Origin: Muribaculaceae bacterium | Lineage (GTDB): Bacteria > Bacteroidota > Bacteroidia > Bacteroidales > Muribaculaceae | Reading direction: 5' to 3' | Assembly (NCBI GenBank): GCA_029061925.1 | Contig: JAIDRE010000147.1 | Span: 1 to 48,512 of the forward strand | DNA: 48,512 bases | In this document: piece after piece, positions 7,405 to 15,987 of the stretch | How positions within the stretch are numbered: the first letter of the stretch is position 1 | Layout: every line of letters begins with the position of its first letter | Notes under the pieces: generated by a model | Told to the model about the DNA's origin: nothing | Seen by the model: only the letters and a program-made list of their open reading frames with translations | The model's database searches: none | Program-made: the position numbers and the translations under genes

Positions 7405-8442
7405 TTACACGGTTACTTCGCCACAAAGCGAGAATGAAAGATATGAGCGTACCTCTGCCGGGGCGAGTCCCAATCCAAAAAGATACATCATCTTGGTGAT
7501 TGCCGCTTCGTTGGTCATATCACGTCCCGAAACCACTCCGGCTCGTGCCAAACGGTCTCCGGTATAATAGCGACGTTCGTGGATTCCTCCATTGGCACAT
7601 TGAGTGATATTCAAGATAACAATACCACGTTCAACCGCACTCTTGATTGCATCGGTAAACCATTCATTTGATGGGGCATTACCGGCGCCATAGCTTCGAA
7701 GCACAATACCTTTTACACCAGGAGTGTTGAGCATGTGGTTGAGTACCTCGGGCGACAAGCCGGGGAACAAGTCAATGAACATCACCGCCGGGTCAAGGTT
7801 AAGCTTAACATCGAGCGGACGACGTGCCGGGCTACGCCAAAGCGCCTCGACATTGAATTGAATGCCAAGTCCGATGTGAGCAAGCGGTGGATAGTTGTTA
7901 CTTTTGAAGGCGTTGAAGTTGTCGGCACTCATCTTGGTCGAACGATTTCCGCGCCACAGATAGTTTTCAAAGAGAATTGCGACCTCCTGAACCATCGGGT
8001 TGCCGAGCTGATCGGTTGCCGAGGCAATCTGGAGCGCAGTAATAAGGTTTTCTTCACCGTCGGTACGAACTTCACCGATTGGTAGTTGTGAACCGGTGAT
8101 AATCACCGGCTTATGTAGATTTTCGAGCATAAACGACAGTGCAGAAGCCGTATATGCCATCGTATCAGTTCCGTGAAGAACCACAAAACCGTCATAGTGG
8201 TCATAGTTTTCTCCGATATAGCGAGCCATTGTCTGCCAGTCAGAGATTGACATATCGCTTGAGTCAATCGGATTCTCAAACTGGATATGGTCAATATCAT
8301 AATCGAGCATCCTGATTTTGGGCACGTTATCAATCAGGTGGTCAAAATCGAAAGGTCTGAGCGTACCGGTCTCGGTATCTTCGATCATACCGATTGTACC
8401 ACCGGTATAGATAATCAGAATTCTTGGTCGTTGTGTATTCAT
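7405..8442 (-). CDS. ansA: Type I L-asparaginase
   Basis: 345 residues, hydrolysing L-asparagine to aspartate and ammonia. The N-terminal active-site loop IIYTGGTIGMIED has the catalytic Thr, and the second motif VVLHGTDTMAYTASALSFML has the Thr-Asp pair. TGSQLPIGEVRTDGEENLI, with a conserved Asp and Glu, fits the cytoplasmic type I branch. There is no signal peptide, so it is cytoplasmic. It lies 91 bases downstream of metG on the same strand. That gap has no consensus promoter I can recognise, but it contains an inverted repeat GTTTGC...GCAAAC, so transcription may be shared with metG. Confidence 0.93.
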   Translation of the reverse strand: MNTQRPRILIIYTGGTIGMIEDTETGTLRPFDFDHLIDNVPKIRMLDYDIDHIQFENPIDSSDMSISDWQTMARYIGENYDHYDGFVVLHGTDTMAYTASALSFMLENLHKPVIITGSQLPIGEVRTDGEENLITALQIASATDQLGNPMVQEVAILFENYLWRGNRSTKMSADNFNAFKSNNYPPLAHIGLGIQFNVEALWRSPARRPLDVKLNLDPAVMFIDLFPGLSPEVLNHMLNTPGVKGIVLRSYGAGNAPSNEWFTDAIKSAVERGIVILNITQCANGGIHERRYYTGDRLARAGVVSGRDMTNEAAITKMMYLFGLGLAPAEVRSYLSFSLCGEVTV

Positions 8443-8533
8443 GGAGAGTTAATGGAGATTTAAATTAGATTAACTTGTTGGTTATTAAGGAAGTTTGCCC
8501 GAGCTATGTTTAACCCGAGCAAACCGAGTTATT

Positions 8534-10576
8534 TTAGCAAACGTTAGCTCCGGGAGTCGAAGGTGTCGCCGGCGCTATGAGCGAGAGCGAGCCGTCGGCA
8601 TTGAGAGCCGAGAGAATCATACCTTCTGACACGATACCCTTTATTTCGCGTGGAGCAAGATTGGCAACAAAAGTAACTTGTTTGCCAACAAGATCTTCGG
8701 CTTTGAAATGCTCTGCAATACCGGAGAGGATCGTGCGCGTCGAGAAACCGTCATTGATTGTGAACTTGAGCAATTTCTTTGACTTCTTGACAGGTACACA
8801 TTCCACAACTGTACCGACACGGATATCGACCTTTTCAAATGTTTCAAAGTCGATTGTCGGGGCAACTTCGCGGGGTTTGAAGTTCTTGATCTGGTTCTCG
8901 AGACGTATTTTTTCGAGTCGGTCAAGCTGAGCCTGAATAGCATCATCTTCGATTTTTTCAAAGAGAAGTTCAGGCTGTCCGAGCTGTGTTGCAGGGACTA
9001 CAAGGTCAATTGACCCGAGCGATTGCCAGTCTAGTTTTTCAACCTTGAGCATTCCGGCAAGTTTCTTTGACATGAACGGAGTGAACGGCTCAAAAGCAAT
9101 GTCGATATTTGCGCAAATCTGAATTGCGATATTGAGGATTGTTGCCACACGCTCCATATCGGTTTTAGCGAGTTTCCAAGGCTCAGTGTCCTGAAGATAT
9201 TTGTTACCGATGCGGGCAATGTTCATAGCCTCTTTGAGAGCTTCGCGGAAGTGGAAAGTTTCGATGTTATCAGTAAGACGTTCGATAGTTTGTTTCATCT
9301 CGTCGATAGTATTCTTATCAACGGCTTGAAGTTCACCACGAGCGGGAACGACTCCTTCAAAATATTTGTGAGTTAACACGATTGCGCGGTTAACAAAGTT
9401 ACCGAGGATAGCCACAAGCTCGTTGTTGTTGCGAGCCTGGAAGTCACGCCATGTAAAATCATTATCTTTGGTTTCAGGCGCATTTGCGGTCAAAACATAG
9501 CGCAAAACATCCTGTTTGCCGGGGAAATCGCGAAGATATTCATGCAACCAGATTGCCCAGTTACGAGAGGTCGAAATCTTGTCACCTTCGAGGTTAAGAA
9601 ACTCATTGGCAGGCACATTGTCGGGCAATTGGAAGTTGTCGCCGTATGCCATCAACATTGCTGGGAAAACAATGCAGTGGAAAACGATGTTATCCTTCCC
9701 AATGAAGTTGATTATACGTGTTTCGGGGTCTTTCCAATATTTTTCCCATGTGTCGGGCAAAATCTCCTTAGTATTTGAAATATAGCCGATTGGCGCATCA
9801 AACCAAACGTAAAGCACTTTGCCGTCGGCTCCTTCTACAGGCACGGGGACACCCCAATCGAGATCTCGGCTAACGGCACGCGGCTGCAAGCCGAGGTCGA
9901 GCCAAGATTTACACTGACCATAAACGTTTGATTTCCATTCTTTATGTCCTTCGAGAATCCACTTTTCGAGTGCTTTTTGCCAGCGGTCAAGAGGCAAATA
10001 CCAGTGGTGGGTCTGACGCAATTCGGGAACGGCATCAGAGAGTGCGCTGCGTGGATTGATAAGTTCTGACGGACTGAGTGATGTACCGCAAACTTCACAT
10101 TGGTCGCCGTATGCGTTCAGATTGTGGCAGTGGGGGCACTCACCACGAACATAACGGTCGGCAAGGAATTGCTTTGCAACCGGGTCGTAGAGCTGTTCAG
10201 AAGTCTGCTCAACAAACTGACCATTTTTGTAGAGACGTTCAAAAAATTCGCTGGCTGTATCGTGGTGAATGTCAGAGGTTGTGCGTGAATAAACATCAAA
10301 CGACACACCAAATTCCTCAAACGAATCTTTGATAATTTTGTGATAACGGTCAACAATATCTTGAGGGGTAACGCCTTCGTTACGTGCTTTTATGGTAATG
10401 GGCACTCCGTGTTCGTCACTACCGCCAATCATGACAACATCGCGACCGTTAAGACGCATAAAGCGAGTATAGATATCGGCAGGGACGTAAACTCCGGCAA
10501 GGTGTCCGATGTGGACAGGGCCGTTGGCATAAGGTAGTGCGGTTGTAACAAGAGTACGCTTAAATTTCTTTTCCAT
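8534..10576 (-). CDS. metG: Methionyl-tRNA synthetase with C-terminal tRNA-binding domain
   Basis: 680 residues, charging tRNA-Met in the cytoplasm. Seen are the class I motif HIGHLAG near residue 22, a zinc knuckle (CPHCHN...CEVCG) and a KMSKS-equivalent GDKISTSRN. The C-terminal ~100 residues form an EMAP/Trbp111-type tRNA-binding domain ([26 protein letters not shown]) that dimerises MetRS. The KISTS form of the KMSKS loop is, as I recall, usual in MetRS of this group. A TATCTTTG -7 box lies 32 bases before the ATG. Confidence 0.97.
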   Translation of the reverse strand: MEKKFKRTLVTTALPYANGPVHIGHLAGVYVPADIYTRFMRLNGRDVVMIGGSDEHGVPITIKARNEGVTPQDIVDRYHKIIKDSFEEFGVSFDVYSRTTSDIHHDTASEFFERLYKNGQFVEQTSEQLYDPVAKQFLADRYVRGECPHCHNLNAYGDQCEVCGTSLSPSELINPRSALSDAVPELRQTHHWYLPLDRWQKALEKWILEGHKEWKSNVYGQCKSWLDLGLQPRAVSRDLDWGVPVPVEGADGKVLYVWFDAPIGYISNTKEILPDTWEKYWKDPETRIINFIGKDNIVFHCIVFPAMLMAYGDNFQLPDNVPANEFLNLEGDKISTSRNWAIWLHEYLRDFPGKQDVLRYVLTANAPETKDNDFTWRDFQARNNNELVAILGNFVNRAIVLTHKYFEGVVPARGELQAVDKNTIDEMKQTIERLTDNIETFHFREALKEAMNIARIGNKYLQDTEPWKLAKTDMERVATILNIAIQICANIDIAFEPFTPFMSKKLAGMLKVEKLDWQSLGSIDLVVPATQLGQPELLFEKIEDDAIQAQLDRLEKIRLENQIKNFKPREVAPTIDFETFEKVDIRVGTVVECVPVKKSKKLLKFTINDGFSTRTILSGIAEHFKAEDLVGKQVTFVANLAPREIKGIVSEGMILSALNADGSLSLIAPATPSTPGANVC

Positions 10577-10607
10577 TATTCAATTGGTCATCTAAGATTT
10601 GAAGTTG

Positions 10608-10615
10608 CAAAGATA
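10608..10615 (-). promoter_or_regulatory. -7 box for metG
   Basis: TATCTTTG on the minus strand. No good TTTG lies 19-20 bases upstream, so the -33 element is weak. Confidence 0.5.
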
Positions 10616-10695
10616 ACAAATTTTAGGAATATTGTGAAGTATCAGACTAAAATTATAATATTTAGTTCTTATTACCTCATATCATCAAAAAGTAT

Positions 10696-10703
10696 TATCT
10701 TTG
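10696..10703 (+). promoter_or_regulatory. -7 box for the 10746 membrane protein gene
   Basis: TATCTTTG on the plus strand, 42 bases before the ATG and divergent from the metG box. The -33 region (around 10673) has no TTTG. Confidence 0.5.
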
Positions 10704-10745
10704 TAATGTTAAAAGCAAAACGACTAAAAATCTTCTCAATAAACC

Positions 10746-11219
10746 ATGGATTCAAAAGTTAAATTAAGCACTTTCTCTCTCATTCTAACCATTATAATCA
10801 TCGGCGTTCTTCTCGTCGGTACAGCCATACTCTACAACGAAGGCAATAATAAATGGGGCATTGCCGCTGCCATACTTATCATTTTGTTAATCTTCGGCTT
10901 ACTTTATGGTCCGACATCTATTTCGGTAGCCGATAAAAATGAGACTGTCAAAACCTTTCTAAAAAGAATCAAACTTCCGATTTCAAAGATTGAAAGCGTC
11001 GAACTGTTTCAGCCTACAATGGGTGCAATCAGAATCTTTGGTTCAGGCGGATTCATGGGACACTGGGGATTTTTCAAAGAAGGTGACATTGGTCAATACA
11101 CTGCCTTTTATGGCAAATCGTCAGACTGTTTCCTCGTCAAAATGAAAAACGGCGACAAATATGTCCTTGGTTGCGAAAATCCATCACAAATGGTCAACTA
11201 CATCAAATCACAAATGTAA
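10746..11219 (+). CDS. Small membrane protein, two TM segments plus PH-like domain
   Basis: 157 residues. Two hydrophobic segments (about residues 10-29 and 38-55) are followed by a beta-rich domain (KLPISKIESVELFQPTMG) ending in NGDKYVLGCENPSQMVNYI, a layout typical of small bacterial PH-domain membrane proteins. It has the same architecture as the 4341-4856 gene, though the two sequences are clearly divergent. No catalytic residues are visible and the function is unknown. It stands alone between divergent metG and the convergent HMA/TonB-receptor operon, with its own -7 box and a terminator. Confidence 0.72.
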   Translation: MDSKVKLSTFSLILTIIIIGVLLVGTAILYNEGNNKWGIAAAILIILLIFGLLYGPTSISVADKNETVKTFLKRIKLPISKIESVELFQPTMGAIRIFGSGGFMGHWGFFKEGDIGQYTAFYGKSSDCFLVKMKNGDKYVLGCENPSQMVNYIKSQM

Positions 11220-11228
11220 AGAAAAGCC

Positions 11229-11263
11229 CCGCCACTGAACCCTATTCAGATATTCAATGGCGG
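11229..11263 (+). terminator. Terminator between convergent genes
   Basis: CCGCCA-c-TGAA pairs with TTCA-a-TGGCGG, and the hairpin is followed by AGTTATTATTTTC on the plus strand. Confidence 0.7.
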
Positions 11264-11290
11264 AGTTATTATTTTCTGATGGGATAAATC

Positions 11291-11608
11291 TTATTTCCCT
11301 ATTTTACAGCAGTCATCTACTTGACTTTCAGGAACTGTTTTGATTTTGTATTTGATCTTATCAAACGCTTTGGCAAGTTTGATAGTATCGGTCTTTTCAG
11401 CATCGTAAACGATGGTCACAATCTGACAACCGAGGCTGGTTTGAATATTATGTACTCCTCTTTCAAAACGGATGTACTTCTTGATTTTGTTCTCGCAGTT
11501 TTCACATGTCATCTTTGGTTCGGTAGTGACATAAACTGTCTTCAAATCTTTTGCAACACCCACAAGTGCAACAAGGCAAATTGCCAAAAATAAAATTTGT
11601 TTCTTCAT
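11291..11608 (-). CDS. Periplasmic heavy-metal-associated (HMA) domain protein
   Basis: 105 residues with a signal peptide (1-19). The mature part is an HMA ferredoxin-like fold. The metal motif MTCENCENKIKKYI gives a CxxC thiol pair and is followed by GVHNIQTSLGCQIVTIVYD. The extra C-terminal DDCCKIGK could provide more thiols. HMA domains bind Cu(I), Zn or similar soft metals. It lies 25 bases downstream of the TonB-dependent receptor on the same strand, so the two probably form a metal uptake or handling pair, with this protein as the periplasmic acceptor. The metal is not identifiable from sequence. Confidence 0.85.
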   Translation of the reverse strand: MKKQILFLAICLVALVGVAKDLKTVYVTTEPKMTCENCENKIKKYIRFERGVHNIQTSLGCQIVTIVYDAEKTDTIKLAKAFDKIKYKIKTVPESQVDDCCKIGK

Positions 11609-11633
11609 TTCTATTAAGTTTATTGATTATCAA

Positions 11634-13748
11634 TTAAATTCGTCCGAAATTATAGCGGATTCCTACGTATGCCATCGCACCGTGGATAGGTCCCCAAACG
11701 GTTGTCGGGTCAAAATAACTGCTCCATGGATCATTGCTCCATACAACAGGATTTTTCTGCTTGAAGTTTGTCAGGTTCTCGCCACCGACATATATCGAAA
11801 ATTGGCGGAACCAGCGGGTTACCTGCATATTCAGCTGAGGGAAAGCCTTGAAGCGTGGTCCCCAGCTCATATTCCCGTCGGGTAGCTTATATGGAGCCGG
11901 CATTCTTCCTCCACCGTTCATCTGGAATGTAACATCAAACTGCCAGATATCCATCGGTGTAGAGAATGAAGCGGTTAACAATGCTTTATACCGGTTGGTC
12001 AGCGGCTTTTCGAGCAGCACACCGTTATAGGTTGATTTAACATCGTTGAGACGATAAGCTCCGGTGAGCGACAACCCGAAAGGCGACTCCCAGGTCACAT
12101 CAACTTGAAAAGTATGAGAATAAGACTTTCCATCGAGCTGAGAGATCGTGAGGATTCCCGGATTGGTGTCATAGTCAACAACTGCCTGTGAATTGAAGTC
12201 GGTATAAAAATACTCGGCATTCATAATTAGCTTATGCCTACCAAGATACTGAGTATAGTCAACCGATACACCATAGTTCCATGCATCCTCCTGTTTCAGG
12301 TTTTCAACAACTATTGTGCGACCTGACGCAAGCAGATTGTTATACTCAGCCCACGGATGCACCGTGCGATAGCCTTTACCGACCGAAACTCTGACATTTG
12401 TACGGTCAAACGGCGTATATTTTGCATTAAATCGCGGTGTTACAAACCATTTATATTTACTGCTGTAATCTCCACGAATACCAGCCATTAGCGTTAATCG
12501 ACTGCTATATTTCAGAGTATATTGGGCAAATGCACCACCAACACTCTCACGTTCACGAATTCGTTCAGGTCCGACATTAGGGTCATGGGTGATTTTCACG
12601 TGCTGTCCGAGATAATCATAGTTAAAGCTCAGACCGGTCGAGAGGTTGTGCATCTCGCCCAAATCGGTTTCATACATCAGCTGGGCAAACGCGCCTTTCT
12701 CGTTGACATCATACCCTTTTCGACCAAACGAGGCATCAAGCTGATGCATATTGAGCGTCCCGATAAACGCCAAGTTGCCGTTTCGTTCAGGGTCAAAGAT
12801 ATAGGCATGCTTCATATATCCCTCATAGCGACGGGTATCAAGATCAATCAGATATGGGTCGTTAATCTCCATGCCCGAGTGATTGTGGTTTGCAATTTGT
12901 CCTGCCTTACTTTTCTCATTAATCATAGTCAGCCCGCCATGAAAAATATAGTTGCCCGAACGCCACTGCCAACGGTTATTCAAATTAACCTGACGAATAT
13001 CGGGCATATCGGCAAAGCCGTCATCATTTCCGTCATGACTCCCGAAACGGTCTTCAAAGTGGGCAAGTAACTCGGTGCTCAAGCCCTCTTTAATATGGAT
13101 ATTGCCGACGGCATTCAGCTCAACTTTCATATCGGTGTCGAAATAGGCATTGACCGTTGCGCCCGGTTCATCCTGGGGCTTGAGATATTCAATATTGATT
13201 TGACCGGTGATTGACTCGTAACCGTTCTTGACAGTACTACTGCCCTTTGACACCGAAATACTATTCATCCACGGCCCCGGTACATAACGGAATGCGTATG
13301 GCATAGCCGCGCCACGAAAAGCCGGCATCGACTCGGTCAACATCTGAACGTATGTTCCGCTCAATCCGAGCAGTTTAATCTGGCGCGCTCCGGTCGCAGG
13401 GTCAGAATAGCTGACATCAACCGATGGCGATGTGCTGAAACTTTCGCCTAAATTACAACAGGCAGCTCGGCAAAGTTCGGTTTGATTAATCAGATTTCTA
13501 TTCTCAACACTGACCGATTTAATTGCACCTCTTTTCTTCTGAGTGAAAACGACTTCATTCAAAGTCTTGGAGTATAGTGAATCATCAAATTCGTCAGTCG
13601 AAAAATCGGGAACAGTATCACTATTAGCCGCTTGCGACACTGAAAAAGCGTAACAATCAACCCAACCGATCATCATGATAGTAGTCACTGACCCAAACGC
13701 AATTCTTTTCAGCAACGCCACAGCTTGTTTCATTACTTTTGAATTCAT
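11634..13748 (-). CDS. TonB-dependent outer-membrane receptor, probable metal-related
   Basis: About 705 residues. The start is taken at 13748 (MNSKVMKQ); the ATG at 13733 is equally possible, and the frame stays open upstream to 13793. A signal-like segment (RIAFGSVTTIMMIGWVDCYAF) is followed by a plug domain (LLGLSGTYVQMLTESMPAFRG, ITGQINIEYLKP) and a 22-strand-type barrel ending in YVGIRYNFGRI with terminal aromatics. It has no carboxypeptidase-like N-terminal domain and no SusD partner, so it is not a glycan-utilisation SusC. The plug carries a thiol cluster, ELCRAACCNLGESF. Co-transcription with the HMA gene argues for a metal substrate. Confidence 0.88.
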   Translation of the reverse strand: MNSKVMKQAVALLKRIAFGSVTTIMMIGWVDCYAFSVSQAANSDTVPDFSTDEFDDSLYSKTLNEVVFTQKKRGAIKSVSVENRNLINQTELCRAACCNLGESFSTSPSVDVSYSDPATGARQIKLLGLSGTYVQMLTESMPAFRGAAMPYAFRYVPGPWMNSISVSKGSSTVKNGYESITGQINIEYLKPQDEPGATVNAYFDTDMKVELNAVGNIHIKEGLSTELLAHFEDRFGSHDGNDDGFADMPDIRQVNLNNRWQWRSGNYIFHGGLTMINEKSKAGQIANHNHSGMEINDPYLIDLDTRRYEGYMKHAYIFDPERNGNLAFIGTLNMHQLDASFGRKGYDVNEKGAFAQLMYETDLGEMHNLSTGLSFNYDYLGQHVKITHDPNVGPERIRERESVGGAFAQYTLKYSSRLTLMAGIRGDYSSKYKWFVTPRFNAKYTPFDRTNVRVSVGKGYRTVHPWAEYNNLLASGRTIVVENLKQEDAWNYGVSVDYTQYLGRHKLIMNAEYFYTDFNSQAVVDYDTNPGILTISQLDGKSYSHTFQVDVTWESPFGLSLTGAYRLNDVKSTYNGVLLEKPLTNRYKALLTASFSTPMDIWQFDVTFQMNGGGRMPAPYKLPDGNMSWGPRFKAFPQLNMQVTRWFRQFSIYVGGENLTNFKQKNPVVWSNDPWSSYFDPTTVWGPIHGAMAYVGIRYNFGRI

Positions 13749-13865
13749 ACAAAAAAATAATGAGCAGTAACCCTCGTTGGTCGGTCCCAACACTATAGGT
13801 CGCTACTCCGTGTACTAACCTTAATATTTTAACCTCAAAACGGCTCATTCGCCATTTTTCGGCTG
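13749..13865 (-). promoter_or_regulatory. Structured leader of the TonB-receptor/HMA operon
   Basis: The predicted leader is ~110 bases. Its 3' half can fold as AGTAGC-(GA)-CCT pairing with AGG-GTTACT, enclosing GTTGG-gaccga-CCAAC. A run of seven T lies 6 bases before the 13748 ATG. The layout resembles an attenuator or a ligand-responsive leader. I do not recognise a known riboswitch class, and there is no cobalamin-box-like sequence. Confidence 0.4.
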
Positions 13866-13896
13866 CAAAGTTACGATTTTTTCACCATTCCGCAAA
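13866..13896 (-). promoter_or_regulatory. Promoter of the TonB-receptor/HMA operon
   Basis: On the minus strand, TTTG (13893-13896), 19 bases, TAACTTTG (13866-13873), an exact consensus match. Confidence 0.75.
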
Positions 13897-13952
13897 ACAA
13901 ATTACGATCAGACTGAGTTTCAACCAAAATTCATTGCAATTATTCACAAACA

Positions 13953-13986
13953 AAAAAGCGAGCGCTAATACAAACGCTCGCTTTTT
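13953..13986. terminator. Bidirectional intrinsic terminator
   Basis: AAAAAGCGAGCG (13953-13964), a 10-base loop and CGCTCGCTTTTT (13975-13986). The stem is perfect over 12 pairs. No plus-strand gene ends here, so it may insulate the TonB-receptor promoter from upstream transcription. Confidence 0.8.
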
Positions 13987-14095
13987 ATTATATATAATCC
14001 CCAAAACCAAAAGTATATTTTTGCAAATATAATCTTAAATTTTTATTAATCCAGATAAATCACTATAAATTCGGCTAATTTAGCCACTGCTCAGT

Positions 14096-14129
14096 AAAAA
14101 AGTAGCGCATCAATAAGCGACACGCTACT
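14096..14129 (-). terminator. Terminator of the 11-mer repeat protein gene
   Basis: On the minus strand, AGTAGCG, 15-base loop, CGCTACT followed by a T run. Between 13749 and 14154 the sequence otherwise holds only the receptor leader, its promoter and the 13953 hairpin. Confidence 0.75.
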
Positions 14130-14154
14130 TTGCCACAAGTTATGTGTTATTTCT

Positions 14155-14544
14155 TTATTTTGTCACCTTCTCTTTAGCCTCTTCATAGAGCTTTACGGCA
14201 CCGTCTTTGGTTTTGTCGTATGCTTTTCCGACTCCTTTGCGAGTTACATCGTATGCCTTCACAGTACCGTCTTTAGCCTTGTTATAACCCTTAGCTGTAC
14301 CTTCTTTTGTTTTATCGTAGGCTTTACCGGCACCCTCTTTGGTTTTGTCATAAGCCTTTACAGTGCCATCTTTAGCCTTATCGTAGGCGCGGACTGTACC
14401 GTCTTTGACCTTTTTACTATCTTCTTTGATTTCTTGTTTTGCTTTTTCTATAAAACCCTCTTTTTTAGCGGGGTCAGAAGCAAACGAGGTAAAAGCAGCC
14501 GATGAAAGCAATGCGGCAGTCATAAATAAAACGAACTTTTTCAT
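14155..14544 (-). CDS. Secreted 11-residue-repeat (LEA/synuclein-like) protein
   Basis: 129 residues with a signal peptide (residues 1-22, ending SFA). After a lysine-rich linker come seven tandem 11-residue repeats (residues 47-123) of the form K(D/E)G(T/A)(V/A)KAYDK(T/A). Each begins with a KTKEG-like turn and has a Tyr at the same place. Such 11-mers form long amphipathic helices in LEA proteins, apolipoproteins and synuclein. There are no cysteines or catalytic motifs. The natural guess is a periplasmic membrane- or envelope-associated stress protein, but no function is known. It has its own terminator; no consensus promoter is visible in the 101 bases upstream. Confidence 0.8.
   Translation of the reverse strand: MKKFVLFMTAALLSSAAFTSFASDPAKKEGFIEKAKQEIKEDSKKVKDGTVRAYDKAKDGTVKAYDKTKEGAGKAYDKTKEGTAKGYNKAKDGTVKAYDVTRKGVGKAYDKTKDGAVKLYEEAKEKVTK
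14176..14406 (-). repeat. Seven tandem 33-base coding repeats
   Basis: These encode residues 47-123 of the 11-mer repeat protein. Third-codon positions have diverged between units, so the array is old rather than a recent slippage product. Confidence 0.85.
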
Positions 14545-14645
14545 AGTTTTGTTTGAGTTTAATCGTTAATATACACTTTACAATTAAACACCGACCAAAA
14601 CAAAAAAGTTCGTCTAACAAACGCTAATTACCGATACTTACAGCC

Positions 14646-15185
14646 TTAGATTGGAGAAAGCAATCCTGTTTCCGAGTCAATGATATAACCGGCAACTCTC
14701 ACGTCGCGAGCCATCAACGGATGGTTGGTAATCAAATCGACAGTCTCACGAACAGCGTCATCAGTATCGGTAAAACCATGAAGCCAGCTGTTGAGATCAA
14801 TACCACAGTGACGCATCAGCGAGATATGCTCGTCATCAACACCACGTTTGCGCATCAGTTCGAGCATCTCCTCGGCATCCATTCCCTGAACGCCACAGCC
14901 GGTGTGACCGATTACCATAACCTCGTTCACACCAAGTTCATAAATAGCCACAAGCAACGACCTCATAGTTGAGTCAAACGGATTGGTAATCGTTCCGCCG
15001 GCATTCTTAATCATCTTGACATCACCGTTTTTCAAGCCAAGCGCAGCCGGCAAAAGGTGAATCAAGCGAGTATCCATACAAGTCACGATGGCAATGCGCT
15101 TGTCGGGGTATTTTGAGGTTGCATACTGGCGATATTCGCCTTTTTCGACAAATTCGCGATTATACTTTAAAATTTCGTCAATCAT
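14646..15185 (-). CDS. Beta-class carbonic anhydrase
   Basis: 179 residues using ATG at 15185. The frame stays open to an upstream TTG at 15191, which I reject. It interconverts CO2 and bicarbonate. Zinc ligands are C36, H94 and C97 (TCMDTR and GHTGCG), with the D38-R40 dyad of the beta class. There is no signal peptide, so it is cytoplasmic. The start is 6 bases after the upp stop, so the two are co-transcribed. The short form without a C-terminal extension fits the YvdA/clade B-like bacterial enzymes. Bicarbonate supply would suit a CO2-dependent gut anaerobe; this is inference. Confidence 0.93.
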   Translation of the reverse strand: MIDEILKYNREFVEKGEYRQYATSKYPDKRIAIVTCMDTRLIHLLPAALGLKNGDVKMIKNAGGTITNPFDSTMRSLLVAIYELGVNEVMVIGHTGCGVQGMDAEEMLELMRKRGVDDEHISLMRHCGIDLNSWLHGFTDTDDAVRETVDLITNHPLMARDVRVAGYIIDSETGLLSPI

Positions 15186-15191
15186 AATCAA

Positions 15192-15845
15192 TTACTCTTT
15201 AACTCCATACGCCAAGTCACCGGCATCACCGAGACCGGGTACGATATATTTATGAGCATTTATCTCGTCATCAATCGCTCCAACCCAGATGGTTGTGTGG
15301 GCTTCGGGGAACGTTTTTTTGATATAGTCAATCGCCTGACGCGACGCAATAACCGAGCAAACATGAACGTGAGACGGCGTTCCTTTGGTCAACAATGCTC
15401 GATAGCTCAACTCCATTGATGCACCGGTGGCAAGCATCGGGTCTGCAATTATGAGCGTTTTGCCATCGAGACGCGGTGACGCCAAATACTCGATGCAAAT
15501 ATCAAAATTGTCTTTTTCTTTGTATTTGCGATATGCGCTGACAAAAGCGTTTTGAGCATGATCAAAATAATTGAGAAAACCCTGATGAAACGGCACTCCT
15601 GCACGAAATATCGTAGCCAAAACAACTTGAGTATCAATAACATCGCTTTGCATCGGGGCAAGCGGAGTTTCGATTTCAACTTTACGATAGTCGAGCGTAC
15701 GGCTAATTTCAAAAGCCATAATCTCGCCGATACGTTCAAGGTTACGGCGGAAGCGAAGCATATCGCTCTGAACCTTAACGTCACGAAGTTCAGTCATATA
15801 CTGATTAACAATCGAAGGATATTCTGCAAAGTTTACAATCTTCAT
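15192..15845 (-). CDS. upp: Uracil phosphoribosyltransferase
   Basis: 217 residues. It converts uracil plus PRPP to UMP in pyrimidine salvage. The PRPP loop IADPMLATGAS is intact, LATIFRAGVPFHQGF matches the family active-site hood, and the C-terminal IVPGLGDAGDLAYG is the uracil-binding signature. The ATG lies only 41 bases after the SRP RNA 3' end on the same strand, and that gap holds no consensus promoter. Confidence 0.96.
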   Translation of the reverse strand: MKIVNFAEYPSIVNQYMTELRDVKVQSDMLRFRRNLERIGEIMAFEISRTLDYRKVEIETPLAPMQSDVIDTQVVLATIFRAGVPFHQGFLNYFDHAQNAFVSAYRKYKEKDNFDICIEYLASPRLDGKTLIIADPMLATGASMELSYRALLTKGTPSHVHVCSVIASRQAIDYIKKTFPEAHTTIWVGAIDDEINAHKYIVPGLGDAGDLAYGVKE

Positions 15846-15886
15846 GGTTTGAAACTATTTTGGGGTGAGGTAACTATATAAAAAAA

Positions 15887-15983
15887 GGGAAAGCTTACTA
15901 CATCGCGCCGCTACAACCCCCTACCGCTGCTTCGATCAAGACCTGACGGAGTTCGGGGGGAGCATGCCGTGTAGGACTTTCCC
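15887..15983 (-). ncRNA. ffs: Small (4.5S-type) signal recognition particle RNA
   Basis: 97 bases on the minus strand. The 5' end GGGAAAG pairs with the 3' end CTTTCCC, followed by seven T (15880-15886) as terminator. The apical domain has the conserved SRP domain IV strands CGTCAGG on one side and GAAGCAGCG on the other, which is the Ffh-binding symmetric/asymmetric loop, and CCCCC/GGGGG extends the helix below it. The apical loop reads UUGAUC rather than a GNRA tetraloop. An exact consensus promoter starts it (15988-16018). The RNA pairs with Ffh for co-translational membrane targeting. Confidence 0.85.
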
Positions 15984-15987
15984 GATG

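Noticed and set aside
12522-13070. 182-residue plus-strand open frame opposite the TonB receptor
   Set aside because: It is an antisense shadow of a well-supported gene.
14176-14406. CRISPR-like 33-base periodic repeats
   Set aside because: The units are contiguous coding repeats with no spacers and are conserved at the protein level.
15186-15191. TTG start for carbonic anhydrase
   Set aside because: An ATG two codons downstream gives the normal N-terminus and still sits next to the upp stop.
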